From: Calendula officinalis
Taxonomy: Eukaryota; Streptophyta; Magnoliopsida; Asterales; Asteraceae
Reading direction: 5' to 3'
DNA: 64,000 nt
NCBI GenBank assembly: GCA_963853835.1
Contig: OY970834.1
Span: 40,455,257-40,519,256, forward strand
The notes below the pieces were generated by a model. It made no database searches, had not been told where the DNA came from, and saw nothing but the letters and a program-made list of their open reading frames with translations. Shown piece after piece: positions 10,161 to 22,131 of this stretch; position 1 is the stretch's first letter; each line of letters begins with the position of its first letter. The position numbers and the translations under genes were made by a program.

Positions 10161-10766
10161 TGTTGGAAATTACAAAAGTATTTGCAAGTTGGCAAATTTC
10201 TATCTATCATGAGAGTTGTGGAACTTAATATTTTATGAGCATCTTTAAAATGTCATAACCAATGATACTAAATGTCATAATATGTGACATAATGTTGAAT
10301 TTAATTAAGAGTTACAAGACTATTGGTTTGAATGTCATTAAGCTCTCCTTCAAGGCTTGAGAGCCTATATAAACAACTTTTAGTTGTGAAGTTCCACACA
10401 CCAAAAATCATAAACTCTCCTCTCATAAGCTCTCCTCTCATGATGTTGTGTTTTGATATTCATCATGTGTTTCCAAGTAATCACTTTGTGCTGTTGGTAA
10501 TTCTAATGATGTAGAATAATACCAATAAACTGCATCAAATCCTGGGGTTCTACGATGAGGCTTGCAGCATATAGAGCGCGTAAAAACCATAAAGGACAGG
10601 AATCATAATTCCGTGCGGTTCGTTATTTTATCAAGAATCAGGTGTGTTCATTCCATTTGGTTCTTTCTTATTTGTTGATTATGATATTGAATTATCAATA
10701 TCAAATACGGTTTTAATATCGTAATTGTCTAATTATTTAATCGCCGAATATATAAAGTTTACAACA
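10161..10766 (+). mobile_element. Solo LTR of a Ty1/copia element
   Basis: The 606-bp sequence begins TGTTGGAAATTAC and ends TTTACAACA, with a 5-bp duplication GTACA at 10156-10160 and 10767-10771. It matches the LTR at 50753-51376 in inverted orientation, sharing for example TATTTGCAAGTTGGCAAATT near the start. No internal retrotransposon sequence is present, so this is the product of recombination between two LTRs. Confidence 0.93.
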
Positions 10767-10822
10767 GTACATCATAAAATACACAAAAATATACAAGTGC
10801 CCATATAAATTACCCACTTTTA

Positions 10823-10993
10823 TTATCCACCCGTCGCCTTCTCAGTCGCCAAACCAGAGGCTGAAAATTGAGTAATTGACATTGATTGTTGAAAGTTCTG
10901 TGCCAATGATGTCAATAAATCGAACCTCCATTTGGGGCCGTTTGAAAACAATGCAACGAAATTCAGAAGACTGTTAGCATTATCTAGCCATAT
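10823..10993 (-). pseudogene. Unidentified coding fragment
   Basis: A minus-strand frame of about 55 codons ends in TAA at 10823-10825. It reads like real protein: NANSLLNFVALFSNGPKWRF, then DLLTSLAQNFQQSMSITQFS, then GLATEKATGG. No start codon or upstream exon was recognised. It may be the last exon or a stranded piece of a host gene. I do not know the family. Confidence 0.4.
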
Positions 10994-11679
10994 ATTTATA
11001 TCGTCTTATTTTATTTGTATTGGTTACATCAACATCATTTTCGTTAACTTAATTATGGAGGCCATAACAGGAGTGGTAGGAGGAACCAACTACAGGTGGT
11101 TGAATCGGAAAATTACTCTTTGTAATTGATCAGGTGATTGGGATGGATGATGGTGACGAATGGATGACATTGTATTTGAATCTTAAATTTGATGATCACA
11201 TAAATTATTACGTTAAAGGGTTTCTAAAAGGATTCTAATATAAAACAAGACCCTTGATAGAGATACGACCTTATGCTTCATCATTGTAATATAAATTTGA
11301 CGATCGAATTATTGTATAATTTGACGTGCGCCCATTTTGTGTTATTTTATTAAATTTAGATTCAAAATGTAGTTATTGTCAATATAGCTAGATCATAAAC
11401 TTGATTAAGCCCAATAATGGACTAGGAATAAGAATGATCTCAGCCCAAGTTCAAAGTGAATTATCTAAACCTAAACCCAACTTAAACCCATGTTCAATAT
11501 CTAAAAAAGTCTATGTAAGGAATTATGTCGAAAGTTCATGTATAAATATATATAGGGACATATCTCGTATGAACAAGTAGTACTTAATTTTTGTATAGTT
11601 ACAAGGGATATATCTCAATCATTAATCAACTATAATCAGTGGTTAAGATTAATCATATATACATGAATGGAAATTTTGG
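10994..11679. other. Intergenic, no supported feature
   Basis: AT-rich. A 65-codon plus-strand frame at 10932-11129 overlaps the coding fragment on the other strand and looks like chance. Confidence 0.5.
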
Positions 11680-11999
11680 TTATTTGACACTTACATAAAA
11701 AAATTCTTTTTATTAATGATTTTTTTTTTAAATTTCGTTAAAAAACATAATGTGATAATCGCATGTGAGTGTATAATTGATCACATATAATTATACAAAA
11801 ACATCATATGTGATCAAGTATACAATCATATGTGATTATACAAATTATCACATATGATTAAGTAAATAATCTCATGTGATTATCAAATTATATTACTTTT
11901 CAATGAAAAAATAATAATAAACAAATTAATAATAAAATGATTAAAAGTTAAAAATGTTTAAAAAAAATTGTGTTAAAACTTTGTTTGAGTGTCAAATAA
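11680..11999. repeat. Inverted-repeat MITE-like element
   Basis: TTATTTGACACTTACA at the left is matched by the inverted right end TTATTTGACACTCAAACA. The interior holds repeated ATATGTGAT/ATCACATAT palindromes. No convincing target duplication is seen, so the superfamily is unclear. Confidence 0.55.
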
Positions 12000-12102
12000 T
12001 AAGTGTTCATTTCTTCCAAATTTCACTTCAATCATCTTTTTCGTAAAACAACTTCATTAAAATAAGCCTAAAAGATCACAGTTTCTAACAAATTGATGAC
12101 GG

Positions 12103-12855
12103 TAGATCTGGCAATGAAGCGGGTTTGGAGTGGATCAGCTTTGATCCAAACCCTTTTAATAAATTTTAAATGATGATCCAAACCCGCCCTGTGATTCACA
12201 GGGTTTTATAAAACCGAACACATACCCTTATCCACCGAATCAATGGATATTCGACCCATTTACCCGATCCATTTACCATAGATGATTCTTGCTTTTAATT
12301 TGTATAACATGTCAATTTAAATATTTTATATATGAGTTTTGCTAATATTTTCTCTAAGGGCATATTATAAGAAAAGTTAAAAATCTAATTTGGTCTTGTA
12401 TTAAACTTTAATTCTCTTTTTATCTCAATTTTAACATTTGGTATAACACGTAAAAATTCATTAGTTAAAGGAAAATTTGAGTCATCAAATGCATGTTAAT
12501 ATACGCCACATTATAGAAAACCTTTTATAAATGATTTTGGTAGTCAGGCAACTCGGCATCAAGTCAATAAAAAAGTTGGGAAATTGAAACGTTTGAAGTG
12601 ATTTCTAAGTTATAACTCCTAAATTTATATAAACCATAAATATATAAATATAAAATAGTTTTTTTTATATTTAATTGCGGGACGGGTTATAAACGGATCG
12701 GATCGGTGTTGATCCATACCCGCCTCTTTTAGTAAAAGGGTTAACAGGTACGGGTCGTTAGCGGGTAAACGAATCACAAACTACGATCCAAATCCATTTA
12801 ATTCATGTGGGTTCAGATCGGATCAGGGTCAAAACCCGCTCCATTGCTATGTCTA
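12103..12855. mobile_element. Non-autonomous hAT element
   Basis: The left end is TAGATCTGGCAATGAAGCGG and the right end inverted is TAGACATAGCAATGGAGCGG. A perfect 8-bp duplication GATGACGG lies at 12095-12102 and 12856-12863, diagnostic of hAT insertion. The 753-bp interior is AT-rich between GC-richer ends and has no transposase. It belongs to the same family as the hAT at 13581-25490. Confidence 0.9.
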
Positions 12856-12902
12856 GATGACGGCAAAAAATAATGCAGTTGTGAATATGTCAGTCAACGA
12901 AT

Positions 12903-13445
12903 GACTATTGCAACCGAATATTGACAAGTTTTGAAATAATAACAAAAATGAATAGATAGATTAAAAAGTTAAAAGTAATTTTCGAATCAACTTTCAAATA
13001 ACAATAAAAACGCCATTCTGATCATAAGACATGTAAAAATTGTAATATTTTAGTATTATCATACTAAATGTAGAATTAGAAGTGACTATTGCAACCGAAT
13101 ATTGACAAGTTTTGAAATAATAACAAAAATGAATAGATAGATTAAAAAGTTAAAAGTAATTTTCGAATCAACTTTCAAATAATAATAAAAACGCCATTCT
13201 GATCATAAGACATGTAAAAATTGTAATATTTTAGTATTATCATACTAAATGTAGAATTAGAAGTGACTATTGCAACCGAATATTGACAAGTTTTGAAATA
13301 ACAACAAAAATGAATAGATAGATTAAAAAGTTAAAAGTAATTTTCGAATCAACTTTCAAATAATAATAAAAACGCCATTCTGATCATAAGACATGTAAAA
13401 ATTGTAATATTTTAGTATTATCATACTAAATGTAGAATTAGAAGT
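12903..13445. repeat. 181-bp unit in three tandem copies
   Basis: GACTATTGCAACCGAATATT recurs at 12903, 13084 and 13265, exactly 181 bp apart. The three units differ at only a few positions, so amplification is recent. The unit length is in the range of plant satellite monomers. No coding potential is seen. Confidence 0.95.
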
Positions 13446-13999
13446 GTTGAAAGTGAAAATTTACAAATAGAGAAACAAAATTAAGGATAAAAATGTAGAA
13501 AATGACATGTATAAGAGGAAATTTAGACAAAAATTTCAATTGATTTTAAAGTTTTAATAGTATGTATCGATAGATATTACTAGAAGTGGCAAATGGGTCG
13601 TGTCGTGTCGGGTTATCGTGTCAAGACCTTAAATGTGTTGAGACCCCTAAACCCAAACCCGATACGTTTAATAAACGGGTTCAAAACATTGACCCAAACC
13701 CGACACGGTTAATTTCATGTCAACCCGACCCAACCTGTTTAACCCGTTTAAGCCATGAAAATTCGCATATAGCGATTCTAACATAATAAAAATCGAGCAA
13801 AAATATAATAAAAATTCAAAAAACATAATAAAAATCCAACAAAAACGTAATATAATCAGATATTAAGCCCAATACGAAATAAGAACCCAATCCTTTATAC
13901 TAGAACTACTAAATTGCAATATTTACGTATACTATATTTAAAAATATAAAATTTATTAAAATATATACATACTTAAACGGGTGATTCGGGTTACCTTAG

Positions 14000-14614
14000 T
14001 GTCAGGATCGATTAACTATAGAGAAGTTAATAAACACCTTTAGATCTAATTGAATATAGAAGTTGCAGCGGATCAACACTATATCAATGTAATTAAGAAC
14101 AATGAACTGTAAATAATATGCAAAAGTATTAAGAACACAGTTTCACAAAAAGCTTCAATGTATATTATTAAGTTAACAATACACACGTACGTTTACAATT
14201 CGTAAGGAACTATTTATAATAGTCCTTGAAGCTAAACTATTTACCCTAGTTATTCTAGGACTTGATTTACATCGAATAATAAAAATATACATTGATTTAC
14301 ATTCTATAACTATCTATACGAAGATCTCGGACTTGATATTCTTCAAAAACGCGTATCAGTAGTAAAACTAATCACCAGTAGTAAGTTTGCAACATCAGTA
14401 GTAAGTAAGGTGATCAGTAGTAAGTCCATAATCAACGTCAGTAGTAACTACTATTGATCAGTAGTATCTTCAATCTTTGCATGATCAGTAGTAACTAAGT
14501 TATAGTATCATCAGTATCAACTCATCAGTATTAATCAATTCTGCCCCATCAGTACTAAGTGATCAGTACTAACTGCAGCATCAGTAATAAGTTGATCTGT
14601 GTTTTGCTGCAACA
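14000..14614 (-). repeat. 3' LTR of the SIRE element
   Basis: Minus-strand ends are TGTTG...TGACA. The end nearest the interior (14345-14600) carries seven exact copies of CAGTAGTA and five close variants (CAGTATTA, CAGTATCA, CAGTACTA twice, CAGTAATA). Confidence 0.96.
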
Positions 14615-14627
14615 ATCTCCCCCTAAA
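14615..14627 (-). other. Polypurine tract of the SIRE element
   Basis: Read on the minus strand, TTTAGGGGGAGAT abuts the 3' LTR. This is the usual primer for plus-strand DNA synthesis in LTR retrotransposons. Confidence 0.9.
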
Positions 14628-14646
14628 CTTATTGATTACATTTTAA

Positions 14647-17600
14647 TCAATCAAGTTTCTTTTGTTCCTCTTGTTCTTTTCTTCTCTTCTCAAGAGTTCT
14701 TTGATTCTGTTGAAGCCTTTGTTCAATAATATATCTGCTGTTCCTCTTTGTAAAATAATTCAGTTTGTTTTGGAACATAACAGCATCATAGGGTTTCATC
14801 AAAGTGTTTATGAATATCTGATACATAGTCTTCTCAGAATGTGGATATTCTTTTTCATATAAGTACAATTCACACACTTTGCCTGATTTCTCAAAGAAGT
14901 ACATATTGGCAGTAGGAATGACATTCCAAGCATACACATTACCTGGATTTGTAAATTGTTCTGGATAATTATCTGGATAAAATGCAGCATCTATCATTCT
15001 AGTTAGGTATCCAGCTCCAGATTCTTTCCATGATTTCTTTGTCATTCTAGGTTTTCCAATAATCAGAAGTTTGATTACATCACTTCTAGAACATGATCTG
15101 ATTAAAGGTAACCATCCAGTGAATCTTTGTATAACTTTGTCTTCCCTTATGACCTCTATGACATTGTTCTGCATCACTCTCCAGTTAATAATTTGATTGT
15201 TCTGTAATGGAGCAACTGGCATTTCAAGAACATGTATAATTTGTTTTGACTTTTTCTTAGAGCTTTGTTCTTGATCAACAGATTTTCTTTTCTTTGATTG
15301 GGGAGTTGAAGTATCACCAATAGTTGAAACACTACCAGCTTTGAGCAAATTTAAACTGATTGGGATTAAAGTTTTGGCTTTCTTTGATTCTTCAGCTTCT
15401 TGTTCAGCCAAGTCTTTCTTCTTAGCATTGCAGTATTTTTCAATGATAGTCATCATCTTCATTCTTCCTAATGACTTTACACTAATCCCTTTTGTTTTTA
15501 AATATTCAATCATGTTGGCCTTCTGTTCAAACACATCATCAGTCAAATCACTTTTAGTCTTTTTACATTCAGAAACCAAATATTCAAGGCATTGAATATG
15601 TTCTTCTTCAATCTTTCTGAGCCTTTTGAATTCTTCCTTTTGAGCCTTTATCTGAATGTCATCTGTTTGAACAGATATTTGTGCAGGAATTTTACTTTGT
15701 ACTTTCTTTTGTTCAAGAGCTTGATACTTAGCTACCTTCTCCCAATATCTCTTATGCTTCACCTTCCATTTAGACTGTTTATCAGCTCTAACAAGATTTA
15801 TCTTGTTTACCATGTAATGACCAAGAGCTCTGTTAGGGTAATCTTCATCATATATTTCTTTACCCTTTCTAATATGTGCTGAAGGTGGAGGTGGAATATA
15901 TTTCATGTCTGGCACTCCACTTATTATTACAGAAGGAGAAAATAACCTAAGTTCATCTTGTTGAAGTATTTTTGGATGTGGAGGAAGTGAGCACTCATCA
16001 ACCTCAAACCAATTCACATTATCATCAATGTCAGGTATGATAAGTGGTTGATCAGGTGTTGGTGGTTTGGTAATGATGACATGTCTTTCTCTTTCAATTA
16101 GCTCTGGAAAATGTAGTTCTTCCTCTTCAGTAGTAACCAGAGTAGTTACTACTGGTGTGACTTCAGGAGTTACTACTGATAGGGCATCAGTAGTATTTGC
16201 TGCTTTTAATTCCTCTTCTTTATTTACTACTGCTATAATGTCAGTAGTAGGAGTTACTACTGGTATTTCCTTTTCAACTTGTTCTTCCATTGTAGCAGTA
16301 GTAACAGGCTCTTCTTCTGTGACCATCATCTCTGGGCCTTCATCAACATTTGATTCCTTTAAGTTTAGGAGAGAAGATGCTGCTGCTGCAATTGATTCAT
16401 CAATCATTGATTGGATATTATCCTTCTCCCCCTTAGTGAGCTCAACTGGTGGAGCCTCACTATCATCAATTTTCTTCCTCAATTTTCTGATGATTTTGGT
16501 TTGTTGATGAAGCCTTTGCTCATAGAACCTCATCCTCTTGTTGATGGTATTGACATGCCTTTTCATGGCAGCCATCGTTTTCCCTTGGTTTGTTAAATAT
16601 GTAAGGCAATCTTGTACAGTGGATTCAAGAGAATCCACTTTATCCGTCAATTGAGTGATTTTAATACTGCCCTCACTCCATCTAGCAAGATCATCGGGCT
16701 CACTAACAGGTACATTGGTTTTAAGGTTTTCCTTCCTTTCCATCAATTCCACAGATCTGCCCTCATCACTGCTTGGTGATTCATTGGGTCTTTTAGACAT
16801 TCTCTTCTTCCTAGAAGAAGCAGAGATGTCCCCCCTTGAGGTTTCTTGGCACCGGGGTCCTTTAAGTAATTCCTCAAAAGAGTCATCACTTAAAGTTGCC
16901 GAGGTTTGGGTCTTAGTGATGTTTTCACTATCCTGTGCACCCACCTTTGGGGCATCAGTAGTGAAAGCCCTCCCCTCATGTCCTCTCCCCTCCTTGGAGG
17001 ACAACTCTTTGAGTCTGGGGTGTGACTCGATTTGTCCCCTGGTGTCCTTTAAAGATAATTTCTTTCTTTTATAAATTGTGGATATGTTTTGGGTTTTGTC
17101 TGGTAGGTCTTCCACAGAGTGAAGAGTAGCACTCTGCAGATTTAATTCAAGTTCCTGGGACACATTCAGGACTTCTAAGTTAGTGGGTGATTGAGTGGCT
17201 ATATGGGGTGGTGTTTGGGCTGTATTTGGGGGTGATGGAGTGGGTTGAGGTTCAATTTGGGTTATATCTTTGATTGAACCCTCTCCAAGTGGTGTGTGAT
17301 CTTTGATCATATTAGGAAACAGAGGGGTTTCCTTGCCCGAAAATTTAAATTGTTTTCTCATATTTGAGAAAACTTTCTTGTTCAACTCTGGAATTATGAA
17401 AATATTTTTGGGAGTTGACAAGTTTTGTAATTCAATGTTTATGATATGTTGGAGAAATCTGGGATACATTAAAAATTTTGAAGAGTTAAGATTTCCCAAC
17501 ATACCTTCAAAAATCATGTTAGAAAAATTGAATACTTGGTCTGTGCATAAACAGACAACAGCAGATGCTATTGCCTTGTTAAACTCATTCCAAGTACTCC

Positions 17601-18069
17601 TTTTTGGAGAAATACAATGCTGAATAGTATGGACAAGAAATTTCCATTGTGGGGAGAGAAGACCTTTTTGAAAAGTTACTATGTTTAGTCTTCCCTCATA
17701 TCCCATTTTGTTTAAAATTTCAGCAATGAATTCCTTAGGAAGAGTAGTCATACCTGAATCATCGTGTAGTTGAAGATGTTGTCGAATAGATTGTTCTGTG
17801 ATGGTGATCGTTTTTCCATCCACAGTTGATTTGATCATTGGTACAGTTGCACCCTCCGTTCTTTCAGCATTGGTCCAGAAATCCACCAAGTGCTGTTGGT
17901 ATGCCTTCGGTTTCACCGTTAATGCGAATCGTATGTAAGAATTTTTCAAAAAGTTTACGATTGGTCTGAAATCCTTTGTTCCGTCTGGATTGCGTAGAAA
18001 GGCACACATGTTGTGGAACTCTGAGTATTTGAGATCGGTTGGAACATTGAGAGATTGTAGAGTTGCCAT
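14647..18069 (-). CDS. ORF3, large extra protein in the env position of the SIRE element
   Basis: The intact 1140-aa frame lies between RNase H and the 3' LTR on the same strand as pol. Residues ~1-270 form a compact globular-looking region (start MATLQSLNVP; YQQHLVDFW; TITITEQSIRQHLQLHDDSG; MYPRFLQHII). Residues ~270-460 are Pro/Ser/Thr/Glu-rich. About 470-570 is coiled-coil-like (ITQLTDKVDSLESTV... TKIIRKLRKKI). About 590-700 is acidic and rich in V-T-T, encoded by the TACTACTG octamer. About 770-1140 is Lys/Glu-rich with further coils. I see no signal peptide or membrane segment, so an envelope role is not supported. Similar proteins are common beside Asteraceae copia elements (recalled). 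The function is unknown; nucleic-acid binding is one possibility. Confidence 0.85.
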   Translation of the reverse strand: MATLQSLNVPTDLKYSEFHNMCAFLRNPDGTKDFRPIVNFLKNSYIRFALTVKPKAYQQHLVDFWTNAERTEGATVPMIKSTVDGKTITITEQSIRQHLQLHDDSGMTTLPKEFIAEILNKMGYEGRLNIVTFQKGLLSPQWKFLVHTIQHCISPKRSTWNEFNKAIASAVVCLCTDQVFNFSNMIFEGMLGNLNSSKFLMYPRFLQHIINIELQNLSTPKNIFIIPELNKKVFSNMRKQFKFSGKETPLFPNMIKDHTPLGEGSIKDITQIEPQPTPSPPNTAQTPPHIATQSPTNLEVLNVSQELELNLQSATLHSVEDLPDKTQNISTIYKRKKLSLKDTRGQIESHPRLKELSSKEGRGHEGRAFTTDAPKVGAQDSENITKTQTSATLSDDSFEELLKGPRCQETSRGDISASSRKKRMSKRPNESPSSDEGRSVELMERKENLKTNVPVSEPDDLARWSEGSIKITQLTDKVDSLESTVQDCLTYLTNQGKTMAAMKRHVNTINKRMRFYEQRLHQQTKIIRKLRKKIDDSEAPPVELTKGEKDNIQSMIDESIAAAASSLLNLKESNVDEGPEMMVTEEEPVTTATMEEQVEKEIPVVTPTTDIIAVVNKEEELKAANTTDALSVVTPEVTPVVTTLVTTEEEELHFPELIERERHVIITKPPTPDQPLIIPDIDDNVNWFEVDECSLPPHPKILQQDELRLFSPSVIISGVPDMKYIPPPPSAHIRKGKEIYDEDYPNRALGHYMVNKINLVRADKQSKWKVKHKRYWEKVAKYQALEQKKVQSKIPAQISVQTDDIQIKAQKEEFKRLRKIEEEHIQCLEYLVSECKKTKSDLTDDVFEQKANMIEYLKTKGISVKSLGRMKMMTIIEKYCNAKKKDLAEQEAEESKKAKTLIPISLNLLKAGSVSTIGDTSTPQSKKRKSVDQEQSSKKKSKQIIHVLEMPVAPLQNNQIINWRVMQNNVIEVIREDKVIQRFTGWLPLIRSCSRSDVIKLLIIGKPRMTKKSWKESGAGYLTRMIDAAFYPDNYPEQFTNPGNVYAWNVIPTANMYFFEKSGKVCELYLYEKEYPHSEKTMYQIFINTLMKPYDAVMFQNKLNYFTKRNSRYIIEQRLQQNQRTLEKRRKEQEEQKKLD

Positions 18070-18303
18070 TTTGTGGAATTTTGTGAAGAACAGAAGTGAA
18101 TTTTGTTATTGATGAAGGGTTTTTGATCGTAAGTTAGGGTTTATCGAGAAGATTTAGCAGATCGAAGTGAGGATAATGCTAAACTAATCGACTGCCGCCT
18201 TTTATATCTTTCGATTTAACCTGCAAAACTACTAAAATATCCTTCGAATCATAACATAACGGTTATTTTCATGGGGGTTAGTTTGGTAATTGTGTTTCTG
18301 AAA

Positions 18304-18545
18304 GACCAGTAGTAAATAAGATATCAGTAGTAAAACGTCAGTAGTATCTACTAACATCAGTAGTGACTAAGGATTTTGACATCAGTAGTAACCATTAACA
18401 CATAAGACCAGTAGTATATGTGAATACCAGTAGTACTGACTTACCAGTAGTATTTGTGTAAACCTAATATACACCAGTAGTAATGAACTACCAGTAGTAT
18501 AATGTGCATACACTTTCATACCAGTAATGCAGACCTACCAGTAGT
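18304..18545. repeat. CAGTAGTA-rich spacer between pol and ORF3
   Basis: About 240 bp hold ten exact CAGTAGTA copies, mostly as ACCAGTAGTA or ATCAGTAGTA, plus variants CAGTAGTG and CAGTAATG. All are in one orientation, spaced about 15-30 bp. The spacer lies just upstream (minus strand) of the ORF3 start, where a promoter or leader for ORF3 would sit. Confidence 0.92.
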
Positions 18546-18605
18546 AAAATACTTAAAAAAAAAACTTTTTACAACAAAACTTTACACATGATTTTAAGTG
18601 AGATT

Positions 18606-21600
18606 TTAAGTTATTAAAATCATTCCAATACTGCTAACCAAGAAGTTGAATCTTCCTACATCAAATGCTTTTGTAAAAAGATCTGCTAATTGATCATCAG
18701 TATGGATTTTAACTACTTTGATTAATTTCGTTTCATTACAATCTCTTATAAAGTGAAATCTTATTTCAATGTGTTTAGTTTTTGAGTGTTTTACTGGATT
18801 ATTCACAATACTAATAGCACTTTGATTATCAATAAAAATAGGAGTTTTAAGGATAGAGATACCAAAGTCTAGAAGCTGGTTTTGAATCCATAGTACTTGA
18901 GCACAGCAAGCAGATGCAGCTACATATTCTGCTTCAGCAGTAGATGTTGATACATTTGTTTGTTTCTTACATTGCCATGACACCAGTCTTGATCCAAAGA
19001 ATTGACATCCACCAGTAGTGGACTTTCTGTCTTGACATTCACCTCCATAGTCACTATCTGTGTAGGCTATGAGTTCAAATGGTGAATCATGTGGATACCA
19101 TAGACCTAGTGATGGTTTGCCTTTCAAGTATCTGAATATTCTTTTAACAGCCTGTAAGTGTAGTTCTTTGGGTCTTGCTTGATATCTTGCACACACACAA
19201 ACACTATACATAATGTCAGGTCTTGATGCAGTTAAGTACATCAAAGAGCCTATCATTGATCTATATAAGTGTTCATCTACATCCTCCCCCTCAACATCAG
19301 GATGTAGGTGTTTGTGTGTTTCCATTGGTGTACTAGCACTTTTACTGTCTTTCAAATCAAACTTTTCCAAGATGTCTTTGACATATTTTGATTGATTTAT
19401 CAAGATGTCATCTGTTCTTTGATTGACTTGGAGTCCAAGGAAGAAGTTCATTGGACCCATAGAGCTCATTTTGAATTTAATTTGCATGAGTTCTTCAAAT
19501 TCTTTGCATAATAAATCATTGGTTGAGCCAAAGATGATATCATCTACATAAATTTGTACCAGTAGTATATCATTTTTGACTTTCTTTGTAAACAAAGTTT
19601 TGTCAATGGCTCCTCTTTTAAAGTTGTTCTTCAATAGGTATGATGATAATGTGTCATACCATGCTCTTGGTGCCTGATGTAGGCCATACAGAGCTTTATC
19701 CAATTTGAACACATAATCACCATGTTTTGGATCTTCAAAGCCTGGAGGTTGGCATACATAGACCTCTTCTTCAATCTTCCCATATAAGAATGCACTCTTA
19801 ACATCCATTTGATAGACTTTGAATTTCTTGAATGAAGCATATGCTAGAAATATTCTTATGGCTTCAATTCTAGCAACAGGAGCATATACTTCATCATAGT
19901 CTATTCCTTCTTCTTGAGTGTATCCTTGGGCTACAAGTCTGGCTTTGTTCTTGATCACTATACCTCTTTCATCTTCTTGTTTCTGAAGATCCATCTTGTT
20001 CCAATGGCTCTTTTTCCTTTGGGTAGAGGTACAAGTGTCCAAACAGCTTGTAATTTAAATTGAAGGAGTTCCTCTTGCATTGCCTCAATCCAGTTTGAGT
20101 CCTTCATTGCTTGTTGGATCTTCTTCGGTTCATCCTGAGATAGAAAGCATTCAAACATACATTCATTAGCAATCAAACTTATATTACACATATTTGCAGT
20201 TAAGCTTTTGTTTAATTTGCTTCTTGTTTGTAGTGGTGAGTTAACATCACTTAGAACAAGGTCTAACGGATGGTTCTTCTGAGTCCTTGTAGTTGTAGTT
20301 TTATCAACTACTAGTTGATTTTCAAGATTGGACTCATTTGTCTCAGGCAGTTGTTCATCTTGTGTTCCTTCATTGTCATTGAAGTTTGGTTCATCATCAT
20401 CTTGGTCAGAGTTACTACTGCTATTGTCTTCGTTGAGATCAGTAGTATTGTTGTTGTTACTGGTATCAGTAGTATCTTGAGAATCTAGGTTATTGTTGAG
20501 ACCAGTAGTATTTTGAGTACTATTACTGGTATCAGTAGTATTTGAATTACTACTGTCCTCATTCTCAGAGTTACTACTGGTTCCAGAATTTGAGTTAATA
20601 CTGACATCAGTATTAACTACTGGAGCAGTATTAACTACAATGTATCTCATTTCCTCTTGACCAGTATTAACTGATGATGTTCCTTCCTTTTGATTGTGAC
20701 AGTTTGAATTACCTGCATTGAAATTCATGTTAGAATTAAAGGATTTGGTTAGATTGTCTATGTCAAATAGCCAATCTGGACCATTTCCTTGTTCATTAGG
20801 TACATTTTCATTAAAGGATACATTGATGCTTTCTTCAATTATCCTTAGTCTTTTGTTGAATACTCTATATGATTTGCTTTGAGTAGAATATCCCACAAAA
20901 ATTCCATCATCAGATTTGCAGTCAAATTTACCAATTTGTTCTCTTGTAATTAAAATAGTACAAGGACAACCAAATGATTTTAAGAAACTTATAGAAGGTT
21001 TTCTTTTATTGAAAAGTTCATATGGTGTTTTAAAATGTGGCTTCACTATTAATACTCTGTTCTGAACATAACAAGCAGTATTAACAGCTTCTGCCCAAAA
21101 AGTAATTGGTAATTTTGAGTCTGCAAGCATTGATCTTGCTGCTTCAATGATGGTTCTATTTCTTCTTTCAGCTACACCATTTTGTTGTGGAGTTCTAGGT
21201 GAGCTGTATTGCCTGTCAATACCTTTAAGATCACAAAAGTTAATTAAGTTAGCATTTTTAAATTCTGTGCCATTATCACATCTTATGGCTTTCACTTTTT
21301 GATCAGATGTGTTTTCCAGTTTGACAATTAAGTTCTTTATGAGTTCACTTGTATCATCCTTTGTCCTGAGAAAGAAAACCCATGTATATCTGGAAAAGTC
21401 ATCAGTAATAACAAGATAATATTGTTTCTTTCCAATACTCATTACATTTGTAGGTCCAAAAAGGTCCATATGTAAGAGCTGTAAAGGAACAGAAATAGAG
21501 TTCACAGTTTTGGACTTATGAGAAGTTTTGTGTTGTTTACCTTTTAGGCATGCAACACAGTGATGATCACACATGAATTGTTTTTGAGGTAGTCCAATGA

Positions 21601-22117
21601 CCAGATTTCTTTTTACTAAATTATTCATGTTTTTAAAATTTGTGTGACACATCCTTCTATGCCATAGTTCTGATTCAGTGGTGTTTGCCTTGGATATAAA
21701 ACAGTTGACCTCATTTGTAGAAATGAGTTCTCCCCCTATATCCAGGCAATACACATTGTTTCTCCTTGGAGTTCTTAAAACGACATATTTTTCATCTAAA
21801 ATAAAGTCAGGAGAAAGAATGATGCACTCAATGTCTGTGAAAAGAATCTTGTTCTTTTTATCACAAACTTGAGACACACTGACAAGATTGTATTTTAGTT
21901 CAGCTACATAAAATACATCATCAAAGGTAATTTTGCCATTAGTAACAGTACCTTTACCTGTAATCTTACCTCCCTGGGGATTCTCACCAAATGCCACATA
22001 TCCTCCATCAAATGACTTGAAATCTTTAAGAATTTGCAGATTTCCAGTCATGTGCCTTGAGCATCCACTATCAATATGCCATGTTCTTCCTTCTTCTGGG
22101 ATCTGAATGCTCTGCAC
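18606..22117 (-). pseudogene. SIRE pol: protease, integrase, reverse transcriptase, RNase H (frameshifted)
   Basis: The first frame (22117-19958) starts near the aspartic protease WHIDSGCSRHMTG. It continues with the integrase zinc finger (HRRMCH...CDHHCVAC), the DDE residues (HMDLFGP, RCDNGTEF, NGVAERRNRT), a long Ser/Asn/Thr-rich linker, and the start of RT (GTRWIFRNKK). A single-base slip near 19973 moves the rest to the overlapping frame 20042-18606: KARLVAQGYTQ, QMDVKSAFLYG, the YVDD active site (VQIYVDDIIFG) and RNase H (YTDSDYGG, STAEAEYVA). The upstream gag frame differs from the pol frame, and a stop precedes pol at 22132. All catalytic motifs are intact, so only the slip disables this copy. 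Confidence 0.93.
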
Positions 22118-22131
22118 AAGTGAGTAAAGGA

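Noticed and set aside
15341..17623. Several plus-strand frames of 60-146 codons
   Set aside because: Shadows of ORF3 on the opposite strand, with Ser/Leu-rich content expected from the reverse complement.
14647..18069. Retroviral-type envelope protein
   Set aside because: Position fits, but there is no signal peptide, membrane anchor or cleavage-like region.
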